Of a stretch of 64,000 nt of DNA, positions 36,054-48,103 are shown piece after piece. A program made the position numbers and the translations under genes. The first letter of the stretch is position 1, and each line of letters starts with the position of its first letter. This DNA comes from Epiperipatus broadwayi. Taxonomy: Eukaryota > Onychophora > Udeonychophora > Euonychophora > Peripatidae. Location of the stretch: the NCBI GenBank assembly GCA_028023455.1, contig JAQFVV010006633.1, positions 1 through 64,000 on the forward strand, read 5' to 3'. The notes under the pieces were generated by a model, which made no database searches, was not told the origin of the DNA, and saw only the letters and a program-made list of their open reading frames with translations.

Positions 36054-37784
36054 GTACTTTAATTATATCACTAATCATATTTATAAATGCCAATTTAAAA
36101 TGTTTTTTAAACTTAAATATAGTGTTTTAAAAATCTATTTATTAAAAGATAAATGTTTATTTAACTTTTTTTTACTAAGGGGATTAAATTAATAGCTAAA
36201 TAGCACTTTAAATATAAATATGTGAATTGCATCTTTTTTTACTATAACTGAAATAATTAAACTATTTATAATAAATATTTGTCTTTATTGAACATGTGGA
36301 ATATGAAAAAAAAAAATTTAAGTCTAAATAAACTAATGAGAAATAGTTTTAGACTTGACATTAATTTTAATCATTACTTTTTATTATTACCCCCCCCCCC
36401 GTGTAAAAAAAGAAATAATAAAAATAATTACAACCTTTACTGATGAAATCTTAATTATTTGGAACATTTGTAATATAAAAATAAAATAATCTTTAAATAG
36501 CAGAGAGCAAGGCAAAAGTCTTCCCAACGCCTTTCATAAAATAGCAGTAGGACTTTTTAATTGTCGGTGATGAGAGTTCGTATGGGTTTTTCATTTTTAT
36601 TTGTTCTGTTAGATAGCCATGTTTTGAAAAGAGGATAGATAAATTGTTTATAGTTCTGCTTATGTAATAATAAGCCCCCAAACTTGTTGATTTTTTAAAG
36701 AATTTCACTGGCCTATATTTGAACCCAAATTATATGTATGCCTAAATAAATTTATTTTTATTTTTTATTTTAAGCACTAAAGACAACGGTTAATTTATAT
36801 TTTGACAAAAACTATCTTTTGCCTTAATTTTTGATGTTTACAAATTACCGAATACTACTGTTAATTGATTTTATGTATGTGAGACTTTAAAAGCCTTGCA
36901 ATGCAATGATAGTATGTCTGTCTGACAGGTTACCAATTAAATTTGGATCCAAGCTAGATAGAATTTGACCTTATTTTAAGGTTTTAATCAGACTTAGGAT
37001 TTTATCTTCCAGCTAGTCAACAAGTATGGGAAAATTTCAAATTCTCTTCTAATAATTATCACATCTAGTACGTAATGTCTTCATTTTGAGTACTCTTTAT
37101 AAGAGATTATTTGAAAGACCTTACCCTGCAGTAAGCTTTCCAAATTCTGTCTTATATATACATCCATTAACATATATCTGTTGGCCATATTTGATTAATC
37201 AAATTGAATATAAACATGTAAATAAATTAATAGCTAATGCCTCATATCAATGCTTAGAGAGAAACCAAATCATTACTATATATTGCTTCATCTTTATTTA
37301 GTATATATATAAAAACACACCCAATAATCAACGGCTTAAGATTTAATAAGATTACGGAGCAAAAGTGTTTACAAATATAAAATAACATTGATGAGAATCA
37401 TATATTATGAAACTGATAAATGTTACAATTTATTTAAAAAAATTATTCTGAGCTTGTACAATAGTGCCATGCAATTTTACAATACAATACTAACATTAGT
37501 AACCTTAAAAAAGTGATATATTAATTATTATAGAGAGGTACATCATTTTTCTGACAAATAAATTTTATAGAAAGCTCGTGAAATTGTATGAGATACCTTG
37601 TCTATGAAAATGATCCGATAATGTGATTAAAGAGTTTTAAAAGTTTGTACAGTATAATAAAATTGTATTATTACTGAAAATAAGTTTTATAAAATCAGTA
37701 CTTATTCTGACTCTTTATATAAACTGGATATAGTCATCCCATAATTAAGTGTTAATTGCAATACATAAAAATATAAAGTAATAG
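36054..37784 (+). other. intron downstream of the cyclase exon
   Basis: It begins with the donor GTACTTTAATT. I found no sign of the next conserved exon (the SVLPPSVANELRH region). A C10 run lies near 36391-36400. A TTGGGTTCAAAT-like B-box phrase on the minus strand near 36724 may mark a decayed SINE. Confidence 0.6.
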
Positions 37785-37894
37785 TTTTTTTTTTTTTTCA
37801 TATGTCATAGCATCGGCCGGGACGCGAACCCACAACAGTCTGCAACCAACTACTTGCTTGCATGGCCGCTGCGATACCTCTGGGCTAACAACAC
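37785..37894 (-). mobile_element. tRNA-derived SINE, copy 3
   Basis: On the minus strand: CCCAGAGGTATCGCAGCGG, then GTGGGTTCGCGTCCC (B box), then CGGCCGATGCTATGACATATG and a poly(A) tail of about 14. It is nearly identical to the copy at 51938-52041. Confidence 0.85.
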
Positions 37895-38237
37895 AAGACT
37901 AAAGTTAACAGTTAATAATAATATATTAATATAAAAAGGTAAAGCGTTACAAAAGATTATCATGAGTTTTTACATATATGTGTGTGTATGTGTGATAACC
38001 CGTGTGTTTAGTAGATTAAAAAATATGCTTAATAAATATATTTAAAAAATGGTAAAAGGTTAAAAAAGATTATCCTGTATGTAGATGTATATGTGTGTAT
38101 GCACTCATGTGTAATAAATTGACAAATGTGTTTAAAAAATATTTGTAAATAAACAAACCTTTTACATTTTTGGTGTGCTCCTCCAAACTTTTACTAGATC
38201 TAAAACTATCACTCAATGCAAAATTTTCCAGTCCAAT

Positions 38238-39090
38238 CATATATATTTATATATAATTATAAGGAACTTGAACTCAATACTTTCAAGCTCCCTACAACTA
38301 TCCAATACATCTTCTACAACCATGAAACATGACCACATAAATGTGAAAAAGATAAATGATTTCCAAAATATGTATTTTGTGCTGAACCAGAATTCATCAG
38401 TTGGTCCAGATAACCATTCCCCACACATATATACAATCAGTGCTCAGTTTTTACTAAGATAGAAAATCTTCAAACTTTAATGGATGAGCCTTAATCTTCT
38501 CTACTCTCCACCTATTCATCCATCCATATCATTGAAAATCTGAGAATGAAATGCTCAAAACTCTTGCTGATGCCAATATTATTGGCATATCCATGTTGAC
38601 TTTAAGTCAATATGACACATCAAACATAGTATCTTTGTATGTCTATATAGTTTATACTAAATGTAATTATAAAGGACTTGACATATTGAAATCTTATGTG
38701 TGAGGGGTCAGAGTGACTTAAGAACAATATGGATATGACAAGAATATTGGCATCAACAAGAGCTTTGAGCATTCCATCCTCAGATTTTCTATGATATGGA
38801 TGTGTGAAGAGTTGGAACATGTAGAAAATTGAAGCATGTTCATTAAAGTTTGAAGACTTGCTATCTTGATATAAACTGAGCACTGACTGTATATATGTAT
38901 GGGAAATGGTGATCAGTACCAACTAATGGGTGCTGGTTCAGCACAAAATACATAACTGGAGATCATTTATCTTTTTCACATGTATATAGGCATGTGTATT
39001 GGTTGTATAAGATAGATTAGATAGCTGTAGGAAGTGTATGAGTTCAAGTCCTTTATAATTACATTAAGTTTAGAACAATATACATGTATT
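38238..39090. mobile_element. foldback element, family A, copy 2
   Basis: This is the best-preserved copy. The left arm (about 38255-38620) begins AATTATAAGGAACTTGAACTC. The right arm (about 38690-39065) ends GAGTTCAAGTCCTTTATAATT, its reverse complement. Between them lies a second truncated start of the arm (ATGTAATTATAAAGGACTTG near 38651). The arms share phrases such as TTGTGCTGAACCAG and CATCAGTTGGTCC. It abuts family B copy 2 with only a few bases between. No coding sequence. Confidence 0.82.
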
Positions 39091-39094
39091 TATA

Positions 39095-40770
39095 TTGTAA
39101 CAGGATATATATATATATATATATATATATGCATTACATTTAAATTCTAATACTTAAATGTTTTTATAAATATCTAATACTGAATTAAAATCACAAACGT
39201 TCAAAATGCACAAATAACGAATTATTAATTTATTAATATGTTTGATTTAAATATTAAAATAAGACAAGCTTTAAAAAAATTGTAGAATCAAAGCTAAGAT
39301 TCTATAGTTTAAAGAAAATATAATAAAAACCTTTTAATTTTAAAAATAATGAAGAGAGTTTTTAATCTTAAAAATAAAAATTACAAACAGATCCTTAGAG
39401 CAAAATGGCCTTTGAAGAGATGATTTCAAAAGAAATAAGAGTCTAGAAATGGAAACAAAGGACTTGCTTTTCTTGCTCAAGATAGACACAGACCTCAGTG
39501 GAAAAATTTACTTAGCCATAAACCCAAAATCTACTTGGCCACAAACTCAATGAACCAATGAAATACAGATATGGAATATGTTTGATGGATCCATGCATTC
39601 CAGAGATAAGGTGCCTGAGGACTATAAAAAGAAAAATCTAAAAGCTATAATTAATTGGAGAATTAGAAAATTAAAGTTTTAAATTCATTCATCTTTGCTG
39701 AAAGTAAAAATAAAAAAAATTGAAAAAGCTATTATCACCATTACCAAGAATGTAATCAGCTTTGTCGTGTTTCCTTCGATTGGGCCGGCCAGATGCAGCT
39801 TTCATCTCCATGGATCCTGTCTTCAGAAATCATCAGAATTTTTCATAAATCGTCATAAGTCTTCATAGATCTTCATCACGAAGGAATGAGATCAGACAGA
39901 AAAGTATAATTTATAAATGATAAAAATGAAATCTAAACTCTCTTAAATTTAAAATCTTCGAACTTTATTTGTTTCTAAAAATGAACTATAAACTTTCTTT
40001 TCTGACCAAACCTGAACTTTATCTTTTATAAACTTTGCCATTTTAAACTCTGATCTAAAGTTAAAACATAATCTCTTAAAATATGTATTTTTTTTATTCA
40101 TGCTTAATTAATATCTGTTTGTAATAGGGTAAGGGTTTGTGATTGCAAACTTAAATTTAAAAAAATAGAAACACATATCATTATTTGTGCATTATTAAAT
40201 TTTAAAAATAGGTTAAAATATTTGTGGAAAAAAATAAGTTAAATATAGTGTGTCATTTAAAAATGATTTAAAACCTTAGAATAAAGATTGTTTTTTAATT
40301 AAATTATTAAATTTAATGTAAGTTGAGTGTGGGTAGTCATTTAGCCTCATTTGAATTAGGGGTTTTGACTTCATATTATTTGTTTCATAGTTGTGTCAAT
40401 GCTGGTGGAGAGATATATGGACATTTATATCAATGTAATGTGAAGTGTGTTAGCACATAAGGGTGATGAGTCCAACTGAATGCATGACCCCAAAGAGATA
40501 GTCATACCGTTGCAATGGACACAGATGTATTTCCTGTGCCAGTGACCCATTCCAGCTGTATGGATTGTGACAATAAGCCGGCAAGGTAGACCACTCTCTC
40601 ATCTACACATAGCATTTTTCTCTTTATATTACATGCATGATTCCATTACCAGACAGAAGTATATTCCTGTACTGGATGAAGATCATGTTTCTTCAAATAA
40701 TGTCATGCTGTCAGATGCATATTCCTGTCAGTGTGATTTGATGCTAACATGTTCACATTGCATTGGTTGT

Positions 40771-40837
<67 letters not shown>

Positions 40838-41284
40838 AAGTGAGCATTGGCATGATTGTGGATTTTTAGCCTGGAGTCAAGTGCCTTGAAGATCTTTTAA
40901 AGGTGTCATCTGGGTGGTCTACCTATGCTCAACATTCTAAGCTTAAAAATTAAAGCTATAAACAAATAAAAATAATAATAACGAAACAAAATAAAACATT
41001 TTTTTTATATAATAATTCTCTTTTTTTTTAAGTTTGTGTGTTATCACATTATGACAGTGATCTAATTATTCATTTATTTTTTTAATCTTTATTGATATAT
41101 TTTAATAAATATAGTTCAAAACCTCTGCTACTCAATGAGCTAGTGACTTGGGCTGGCGGTCGTGATCTTTACAGTGCATATCTGTCTACTTTATAAATTT
41201 TTTAGGTTCGAGTAATCTAGTGGCACCCTGTATGGCAGATGCAGTAAGACTGGTAAACTACATCTTCCATCTGGACCATTATAA
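39095..41284 (+). mobile_element. TA-linked element, family B, copy 2
   Basis: It starts TTGTAACAGGATATATA and ends GGACCATTATAA, 2.19 kb, collinear with 16224-18374. The promoter-like pair is conserved: CCAAT at 39555-39559 and TATAAAAAG at 39623-39631. The 3' section keeps ATGAGCTAGTGACTTGGGC, AGGTTCGAGTAATC and TAGTGGCACCC. It differs from copy 1 by an internal TA expansion at 40771-40835. The right end is not followed by a TA tract. Confidence 0.78.
40771..40835. repeat. (TA)n expansion inside family B copy 2
   Basis: Two TA blocks split by GTGA lie between GTGGATATATAT and GGAAGTGAGCATTGGC. The same position in copy 1 (17932-17944) has only GGATATATATCTGG, so the tract expanded after the copies diverged. 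Confidence 0.9.
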
Positions 41285-41602
41285 ATGGCTGCCCAGCATG
41301 TGGCATGATATTCATTAACCATGAATACCCTGATACAAATAAAATAGTTTAGGAAATAGTGTGAATAGCACCCTGAACATCAGTATAGGTATAGTAGTAA
41401 TACGTTAGGATAAGATGTGACTGTCAGGTATAGATATGATCATCAAATAACTTTAATGTTTAAAAAAGGAAAAGGAATGATTTAGTAGTTTAATTATAAG
41501 AGCCACAACAAAAAAGAACTTTAACGCATTATTATTGCTAATTAGTATTAACTCTAACTAAAAACTTTTTTTTTATCATTTTTTTAAAATAAGTTTGGTG
41601 AT
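41285..41602. other. short single-copy spacer
   Basis: About 320 bp between two family B sequences. Nothing recognised. Confidence 0.5.
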
Positions 41603-41998
41603 ATGTAATGGGATATATATATGCGTTACATTTAAATTTTAATACTTAATGTTTTTATAAATATCTAATACTGAATTAAAATCACAAACATTCAAAATGC
41701 ACAAATAACAAATTATTAATTTATTAATATGTTTGATTTAAATATTAAAATAAGACAAGCTTTAAAAAAATTGTAGAATCAAAGCTAAGATTCTATAGTT
41801 TAAATAAAATATAATAAAAACCTTTTAATTTTAAAAATAATGAAGAGAGTTTTTAATCTTAAAAATAAAAATTACAAACAGATCCTTAGGGCAAAATGAC
41901 CATTGAAGAGATGATTACAAAAGAGATAAGAGTCTAGAAATAGAAACAAAATGACTTGCTTTTCCCACCCAAGATAGAGACAGACCTCAGTGGAAATA
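41603..41998 (+). mobile_element. TA-linked element, family B, 5' fragment
   Basis: TGTAATGGGATATATATATG begins a near-identical copy of the first 400 bp of family B. The copy stops after GACCTCAGTGGAAATATT, before the promoter, and is followed by a TA/CA run. Confidence 0.85.
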
Positions 41999-42054
41999 TT
42001 TATATATATACACACACAAACTAACTAGAGGAAAAATAAAAACGGTACTTGTGT

Positions 42055-42248
42055 ATAATTCAACCGATGACGTATTACCCTTGAAGGCATATCACTCTAA
42101 TCTTGCGATTTTTAAGATAACGTCTCCAAGTGATCTGCGGACACATGTAATCGCTAAAATGTGTCCGCAGATCACGTGAACATGGTACGTTAAAAATCGC
42201 AAGATTAGAGTGATATGCCTTCAGGGTAATACATCATCGATTAAATTA
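42055..42248. repeat. subterminal hairpin in the 2-kb TIR element
   Basis: Arms 42055-42146 and 42159-42248 are inverted copies with a few differences and a 12-nt loop. They share GAAGGCATATCACTC, AATCTTGCGATTTTTAA and GTGATCTGCGGACACAT. The outer part overlaps the left TIR, so part of the terminus is also present in inverted form internally. Confidence 0.88.
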
Positions 42249-42507
42249 TCCCGGTCACATGCTAAAAAATATTCAAAAATGAAAAATATCTGACGCAGGT
42301 CCGGCAAATACTAAAAAAAAAAAATGTACATGCATGCGTCAAAATATTATTTTCAATTTTAAAATACAGCAGCGCGTAGCGCTGGAATTGGCAGGGGGAC
42401 TCCGGATGTTTTTGTCGGGCCACAGGCCCAGCGTACACATATATCAGACATTGTATTACTCTCATAGCTGTACGATATAATTCAGAAATTAAAAATAAAA
42501 TTAAAAC

Positions 42508-43795
42508 GTAATTCAATGTAAGTTTGAGAATTGTGGAAATATTAACAAATATGTTTTGTAAATAAGTTTGAGAATTGTAGAAATATTAACAAAAACTTTT
42601 TGTAAATTTTAAATAAACACCTAAATAAAAAAGATGCAATCTAATGCAAATCTGGTATTAATGGCGCCGCACTTTTACATGCATTTGGTAATTTTAAAAA
42701 CGTACTGCATATTGCAAAATTGATTTAAAAAATTATTTCAAATTATTTACACATTAAAAACGTAATGTAGCAATATTAACAAAAAGTTTTTGTAAATTTA
42801 AAATAAACAAATAAAACACTTTACCCGAATTAATGCGAATTTGGCATTAATGGTGTCCATGTTATCACATGCATTTGGTAATGTATATTCAAAATTTGTT
42901 TTAAAAAATTATTGAAAATTATTTACACATTAAATGTAATTCAATGTAAGTTTGAAAATTGTAGAAATATTAAGAAATATTTTTTGTAAATAAGTTTGAG
43001 AATTGTAGAAATATTAACAAAAACTTTTTGTAAATTTTAAATAAACACCTAAATAAAAAAGACACGATCTAATGCAAATCTGGTATTAATGGTGTCCAGA
43101 AGATGCCGCACTTTTATATGCATTTGGTAATTTTTAAAACGTACTGCATATTGCACAAAATTGATTTACAAAATTATTTCAAATTATTTACGCATTAAAA
43201 ACGTAATATAGAAGAAATATTAACAAAAAGTTTTTGTAAATTTAAAATAAATAAAACACTTTACCCGAATTAATGTGAATCTGGCATTAATGGCATCCTT
43301 GTTATCACATGCATTATTTGGTAATGTATATTCCAAATTTGTTTTAAAAAATTATTGAAAATTATTTACACATTAAACGTAAGTTTCAGAATTGTAGAAA
43401 TATTAACTAGAAATTTTTGTAAATTTAAAATAAACAGATAAATAAAAAACACTTTACCAGAGAATAAATTATTTACACATTAAACGTAAGTTTCAGAATT
43501 GTAGAAATATTAACTAAAAATTTTTGTAAATTTAAAATAAACAGATAAATAAAAAACACTTTACTGGAGAATAAATTATTTACACATTAAACATAAGTTT
43601 CAGAATTGTAGAAATATTAATTAAAAATTTTTGTAAATTTAAAATAAACAGATAAATAAAAAACACTTTACCAGAGAATAAATTATTTACACATTAAACG
43701 TAATTCAATGTAAGTTTGATAATTGTAGAAATATTAACAAAAATTTTTTGTAAATTTAAAATAAACAGATAAATAAAACACTTTACCCGAATTAA
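42508..43795. repeat. satellite-like tandem array
   Basis: Related units built around GAATTGTAGAAATATTAAC, TTTTTGTAAATTTAAAATAA, ACACTTTACC and TTATTTACACATTAAACG repeat throughout. Longer units (about 430 bp spacing between GTAATTCAATGTAAG at 42508 and 42936) give way to a regular 107-bp period: TTATTTACACATTAAA starts at 43362, 43469, 43576 and 43683. Confidence 0.88.
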
Positions 43796-44053
43796 CAGCT
43801 CAAAAAAGTAACTGTGATGCCGTGGATAGCAAAATCGCAATAGACAGAAAAATCAAAAAAATTCCCAAACCTCTCTACGAATTTTAAATCTCGCGGGTGA
43901 AAAAAAAAAAATTGACTCTCTGATGGATTAATCACGCCAGTCACTTGGTTACCATGACAACGTTGTCATGCAAAAAACGTCGATGTCTACCGGAAGGGAA
44001 TTCGGTAAGTCAAAAACGTCATCGGTTGAATTATACACAAGTACCATAAAAAC

Positions 44054-44157
44054 AATAAAAACACAGAATTACTTCTATAAAAAAGCTTTTATATTTCTAC
44101 CAGTAGACTCCTTGAAATATAAAAGCTTTTTTATAGAAGTAATTCTGTGTTTTTATT
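44054..44157. mobile_element. 104-bp perfect hairpin
   Basis: The 43-bp arms (44054-44096 and 44115-44157) are exact inverted copies around an 18-nt loop. Outer bases are AATAAAAACACAG and CTGTGTTTTTATT. It begins immediately after the target duplication of the 2-kb TIR element and is followed by a TA tract. No coding capacity. Confidence 0.9.
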
Positions 44158-44173
44158 ATATATATATATATAT

Positions 44174-46422
44174 TTAAAATAAGAGTTATATTTTATTTTA
44201 ATAATGATTTAAACTCTTGTCTAACAGTGTATATAAATGTGATTCGATGGGTTTTTTTAGATATTCAATTTTACTTTTGTATGTTCAAAACTTAGCTTGA
44301 AACATCGGACAGAAATGGATTTGAATATAGCGCTTTATTTTAGGTTTGTTTAATTAGTGTTATATTAATGAGCAAATAGAGTTAATTTTTCTTCGATCAT
44401 ATGTTGTTGTTTTTTTGTATTTGCTATTCAAAAATTTTATTAAGGCATCAAAATCTCTCCTTCCATTCATTTTTTTTTACGTGTTTGTATTGTTTCACAC
44501 CAAATTATAGAGTTACACACATAGATCTTATCATTTTATTAATTTAATCAATTACAAACATCGATTAATCTTCTGTTATATTTTGTTATTAATGTTCTCA
44601 ATTTTTTTATCCAATAAAGTGAGTTGATTTAAATGCTACGAATCTATTTAATTCTCTTTTTTTGATTGCGTAAGGTGATTTTGTTACTTAAAATTTGGTC
44701 CAAGTTCAAACCCACATTGGTAAGTGAAGTAGAATATAAAATATGGTATGTTTTATACATCATCATTTTTTTATCTTATTACATATGAAATGTAATATTT
44801 ATTAATGCATTCAAATATTTGTTTATTTATTTGAATTTCTTTAGCTTAGAGTTGATTATTTATTTGTTAATTTTGTTCGGTTATAAAATCTTAAGCGATT
44901 GTGTTCTGTCATTAGTCAGAATGACTTATCTTAATTACTTTTTTTTAATTTCTTTGAAGTGGAGATCATAAATCTCATTAACTAACTCAACCGAATATTA
45001 TCTTTGGTTTGGATAGTTGATAATTGTTGTCATATATAGTTTAATTCTTACAAAGTCCATTTTATACTCGATCGACTAGATATTTAAATGGATAATATAA
45101 TCGATGGTAATTCAGTAAATATCCATTGGAAACTTAGAGTATTTGGGGTATATTTTGTTAAATAATGTGATTGGGTATTGTAAAATGTGAAATTACCTAA
45201 TAGAATTATTGATAATAAATTCTTGTGGAGTATTTTATTTTAGAATATAAATGTAGCAATAATTGCGTGTCGCTCTACTATAGGATATGGATGAAACGTT
45301 TATATTACGTTTGGCGTTTTATTGAAATAGCTATACACTTGAGTAAAGGATTGTTTTGTTTAAACATTTAAAATAATGTATAAGTTTATAAAACGTTTTC
45401 CAAAAATGTACTTATAATTATTTTAAAAATTAATCTATTTAAATAAAATAGAATACCATTAAATATTAAAATAAATTTGAATTACTAAAAATAATATTAA
45501 ATTAATAAAGTATGTTCAATGTAGTTTTATTCAATTATCAATTGAGTAGATATCTCAAGCACACATCATTGTTTAGGACAATGATATACGGTTTTACTTC
45601 TTATTACAGTTTACTTTCTAAGTGTGATAGATTTGTTGATGTGTGGAGCGGTGATCTGGTTGGCTTTATTTCGTTTTAAACATTATCTGGATAAATTAGA
45701 TTTTAATATAGATTGTTAGTAGTATTTTAGTGTAATGTAGTGGACAATCTAAATAATCATATGTGGGAAATATTATGGCGTAATATGATTAATGCCTCAG
45801 TTAGATAATTGTACACACGTTATTACAGAGTCACTATTTTATTATTGCATGTTTTGCTTAGTGATAAAGAATATCAGCCTTGAGGGCATTTCTTTGTGAC
45901 AAACGTTGATTAAGCAAATGTAGAGAGGTAGTGAAATCAAAGTCCATTATTATTGTGACAAAGTAACTACCCCATATTAGCCGATGATGATTGCGCACAA
46001 GTGGTAATTATTACAAAATGCCAAGTCAACTTTAGGGCTTTTATAAAATGACATTACAAATTTAGGCTGAATCTAGATTGTTGTGGATGATGTTTCAATT
46101 CTTAGGCATAGTAAGATTTCTTTTTATATTATTATTCGATATTATTGTCTATAGTTCATTACAAAATGGAGACCCCGATTGAGCTAGATTTTATTCAGAT
46201 TATATTGAGCATTCCCCCAGCATTGACAGATTATCATATTACAAAAATGATGCCCATATGCGTGGCTGTACTAGTAAACTAATCATTGACGATCATGATT
46301 CGTTTTCCATAGGAAAATGCCTAGTGCGTTAATTGGATTATTAGATATAATTATTAGAATTGGAAAAATTCGATTTTTGATAAAATACTAATTAAAAGCT
46401 AGTGTAATTTAACCCGTTACAA
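44174..46422 (-). mobile_element. probable TA-linked element K (minus strand)
   Basis: The right edge, read on the minus strand, starts TTGTAACGGGTTAAATT; its first ten bases equal the 5' end of family B. A minus-strand TATAAAAGCC box lies at 46037-46046, about 375 bp inside. The left limit is set only by the TA tract ending near 44173. The resulting size (about 2.25 kb) matches families B and C. The interior has no recognised gene. Confidence 0.35.
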
Positions 46423-46429
46423 TGTATAC

Positions 46430-46760
46430 CCTAAAGATATATGTAAGAGAATGTTGCTTGTGCCAACTAAAAAGTGCTGCTTTAGCATGAAATGCATTTG
46501 AGGGGGGGGGTCTTTTTTAGATGTTTTTATTCTTATGTTTCAAGAATATTTGACGGAATAGAAGTTTCAAGCATTTGTAAAAAATTATGCAACATATGGA
46601 AAAAAAATAGATGAAGTTGAGTTATTTTATGTGCTTAAGTTTAATTAAAAAGCAGATATATTAGCCTTTAACTGAGATTTACAGTTTATATCTGAGTTGG
46701 CATCATCTCTACTATAATAAATAATTAGTAATAAATTTTAATGTATTTATCTAAAGTGTT
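46430..46760 (+). repeat. foldback arm fragment plus dispersed repeat I, copy 2
   Basis: 46436-46530 matches the foldback arm core in diverged form (TGTGCCAACTAAAAAGTGCTG, TTTAGCATGAAATGCAT). 46640-46750 matches the repeat at 7200-7310 (CAGATATATTAGCC, TTTAACTGAGATTTA). A G8 run lies near 46502. Confidence 0.5.
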
Positions 46761-47461
46761 TCAAAATGATGAATGTAGAAAGCTTGATATTTGTAAATCA
46801 AAGTCTAATTATATATATAATATAACGCGAACTGATATTATTATATGATAAAATATATAAAGGTCAGGAATTATTATTGCCATAAATAGCACAATTAAAT
46901 TATATATATATCTTCAATTACCACTAAAATTTCTACTGAGACAAGACAATTTATGAAATAAAGAACAAACTTGAAAATATATAAATATGATGCATTAAAA
47001 AAATTGAATATTTAAATTTTGTAAAATAATTCAGAAAAAGAGATAATAACGATATAAGAAAATATAATTGTGAATTAATAAAGAAAGCTTTAAAAGAAAA
47101 TAAAGATCTCAAAAGTGTAAAACAACATCTTGACATTAGCAGGAAACATTTCTGCATTAAGAAAAAAGATGGAACTATTATAAAACGAGAGATGACATTA
47201 TGGAATGTGTAGAAGAGTTCTATCAAGAATTATATAACAATAAAGAACAAAAAAAGTTTTTCCTAAAATTGCTATATCTCCCTAATTGCCATGATTTTAA
47301 AAAAGAAGTGATTCATGCAATTAAATCTATGAATAAGGACAAAGCACCAGATAATAATGAAATTATAATCGATATCTTAAAAGGAGATGATAAAATAGAA
47401 TTTTTTTGGCAAAGTTATATAATATTTAAAATACAGGCATTCTTCATATACCTGGAACTTA

Positions 47462-47873
47462 ATTGTAAAATATAGGGATTTGAACTCAGACTTTCAAGCA
47501 CCTTTCAACTATCCACACTATCTCATATCATTGATACATGTGATTACACAATATTCACCAATATAGTATTTTGTGCTGACCCAGCACTCATCAGTTGGCC
47601 AGATTATCATCTCTCACATATATATAATCAATGATTATTGATCCTTTCTATATAAGCACTGATTATATATATATATATGATCAATAGATGGCGTTTTACC
47701 AAAAACACCGTCAAAGCATATGTTTGTTTACATAAACATCAGAGTAAGCATTCACTATCTCTATCATTAGTTTCACCTTCAGATCATGATTTCAAGCTGA
47801 TTTGCTATCATCAGTGAAGGATAGGAATAAGAAACTAGATCTAAACACTAACTCTGAGCATTTATGAAACAAT

Positions 47874-47926
<53 letters not shown>

Positions 47927-48103
47927 GGTGTGATAATAATCTGGACCAACTGATAAATGCTGGTTTAGTATGAAATATCTGCATTGTTGATTATTGATCA
48001 TTTCTATATGTGTGTGATCAAGTCTATCTGTGATATGAGATAGTGTGAATAGTTAAAAAGTGCTTGAAAGTCTGAATTCAAATCCTCTATATTTTATAAA
48101 GTT
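47462..48103. mobile_element. foldback element, family A, copy 3, nested in the LINE
   Basis: The left arm (from about 47462) has TAGGGATTTGAACTCAGACTTTC and TTGTGCTGACCCAGCACTC. The right arm (about 47905-48103) has the inverse (CTGGACCAACTGATAAATGC, CTGAATTCAAATCC). TA/TG tracts and a roughly 190-bp unrelated centre lie between. The LINE reading frame stops at its left edge and resumes just after 48120. Confidence 0.8.
47875..47929. repeat. (TA)n(TG)n microsatellite
   Basis: A TA run passes directly into a TG run at the inner edge of the right foldback arm. Confidence 0.95.

Larger units (their letters stand above)
42044..44045. mobile_element. 2002-bp TIR element carrying a satellite array
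   Basis: The terminal inverted repeats are perfect over 30 bp (42044-42073 and 44016-44045; outermost bases GGTACTTGTGTATAATTC). They are flanked by a perfect 8-bp direct repeat ATAAAAAC (42036-42043 and 44046-44053), a clear target-site duplication. Inside are a long hairpin at the left end, a GC-richer segment (about 42250-42480) and a tandem-repeat array. No transposase was recognised, so it is non-autonomous. An 8-bp duplication with GG ends would fit a hAT- or Merlin-type enzyme, but the superfamily is not established. Confidence 0.9.

Noticed and set aside
36054-36192. Alternative cyclase C-terminus read into the intron
   Set aside because: The donor is strong and protein similarity stops exactly there. 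The extension is low-complexity intron translation.
37086-37301. Next exon of the cyclase gene
   Set aside because: The frame has no similarity to the linker or catalytic domain and no convincing splice sites.
42508-43795. CRISPR array
   Set aside because: Units are about 107 bp or longer, contiguous and diverged, with no unique spacers, in a eukaryotic context inside a transposon.
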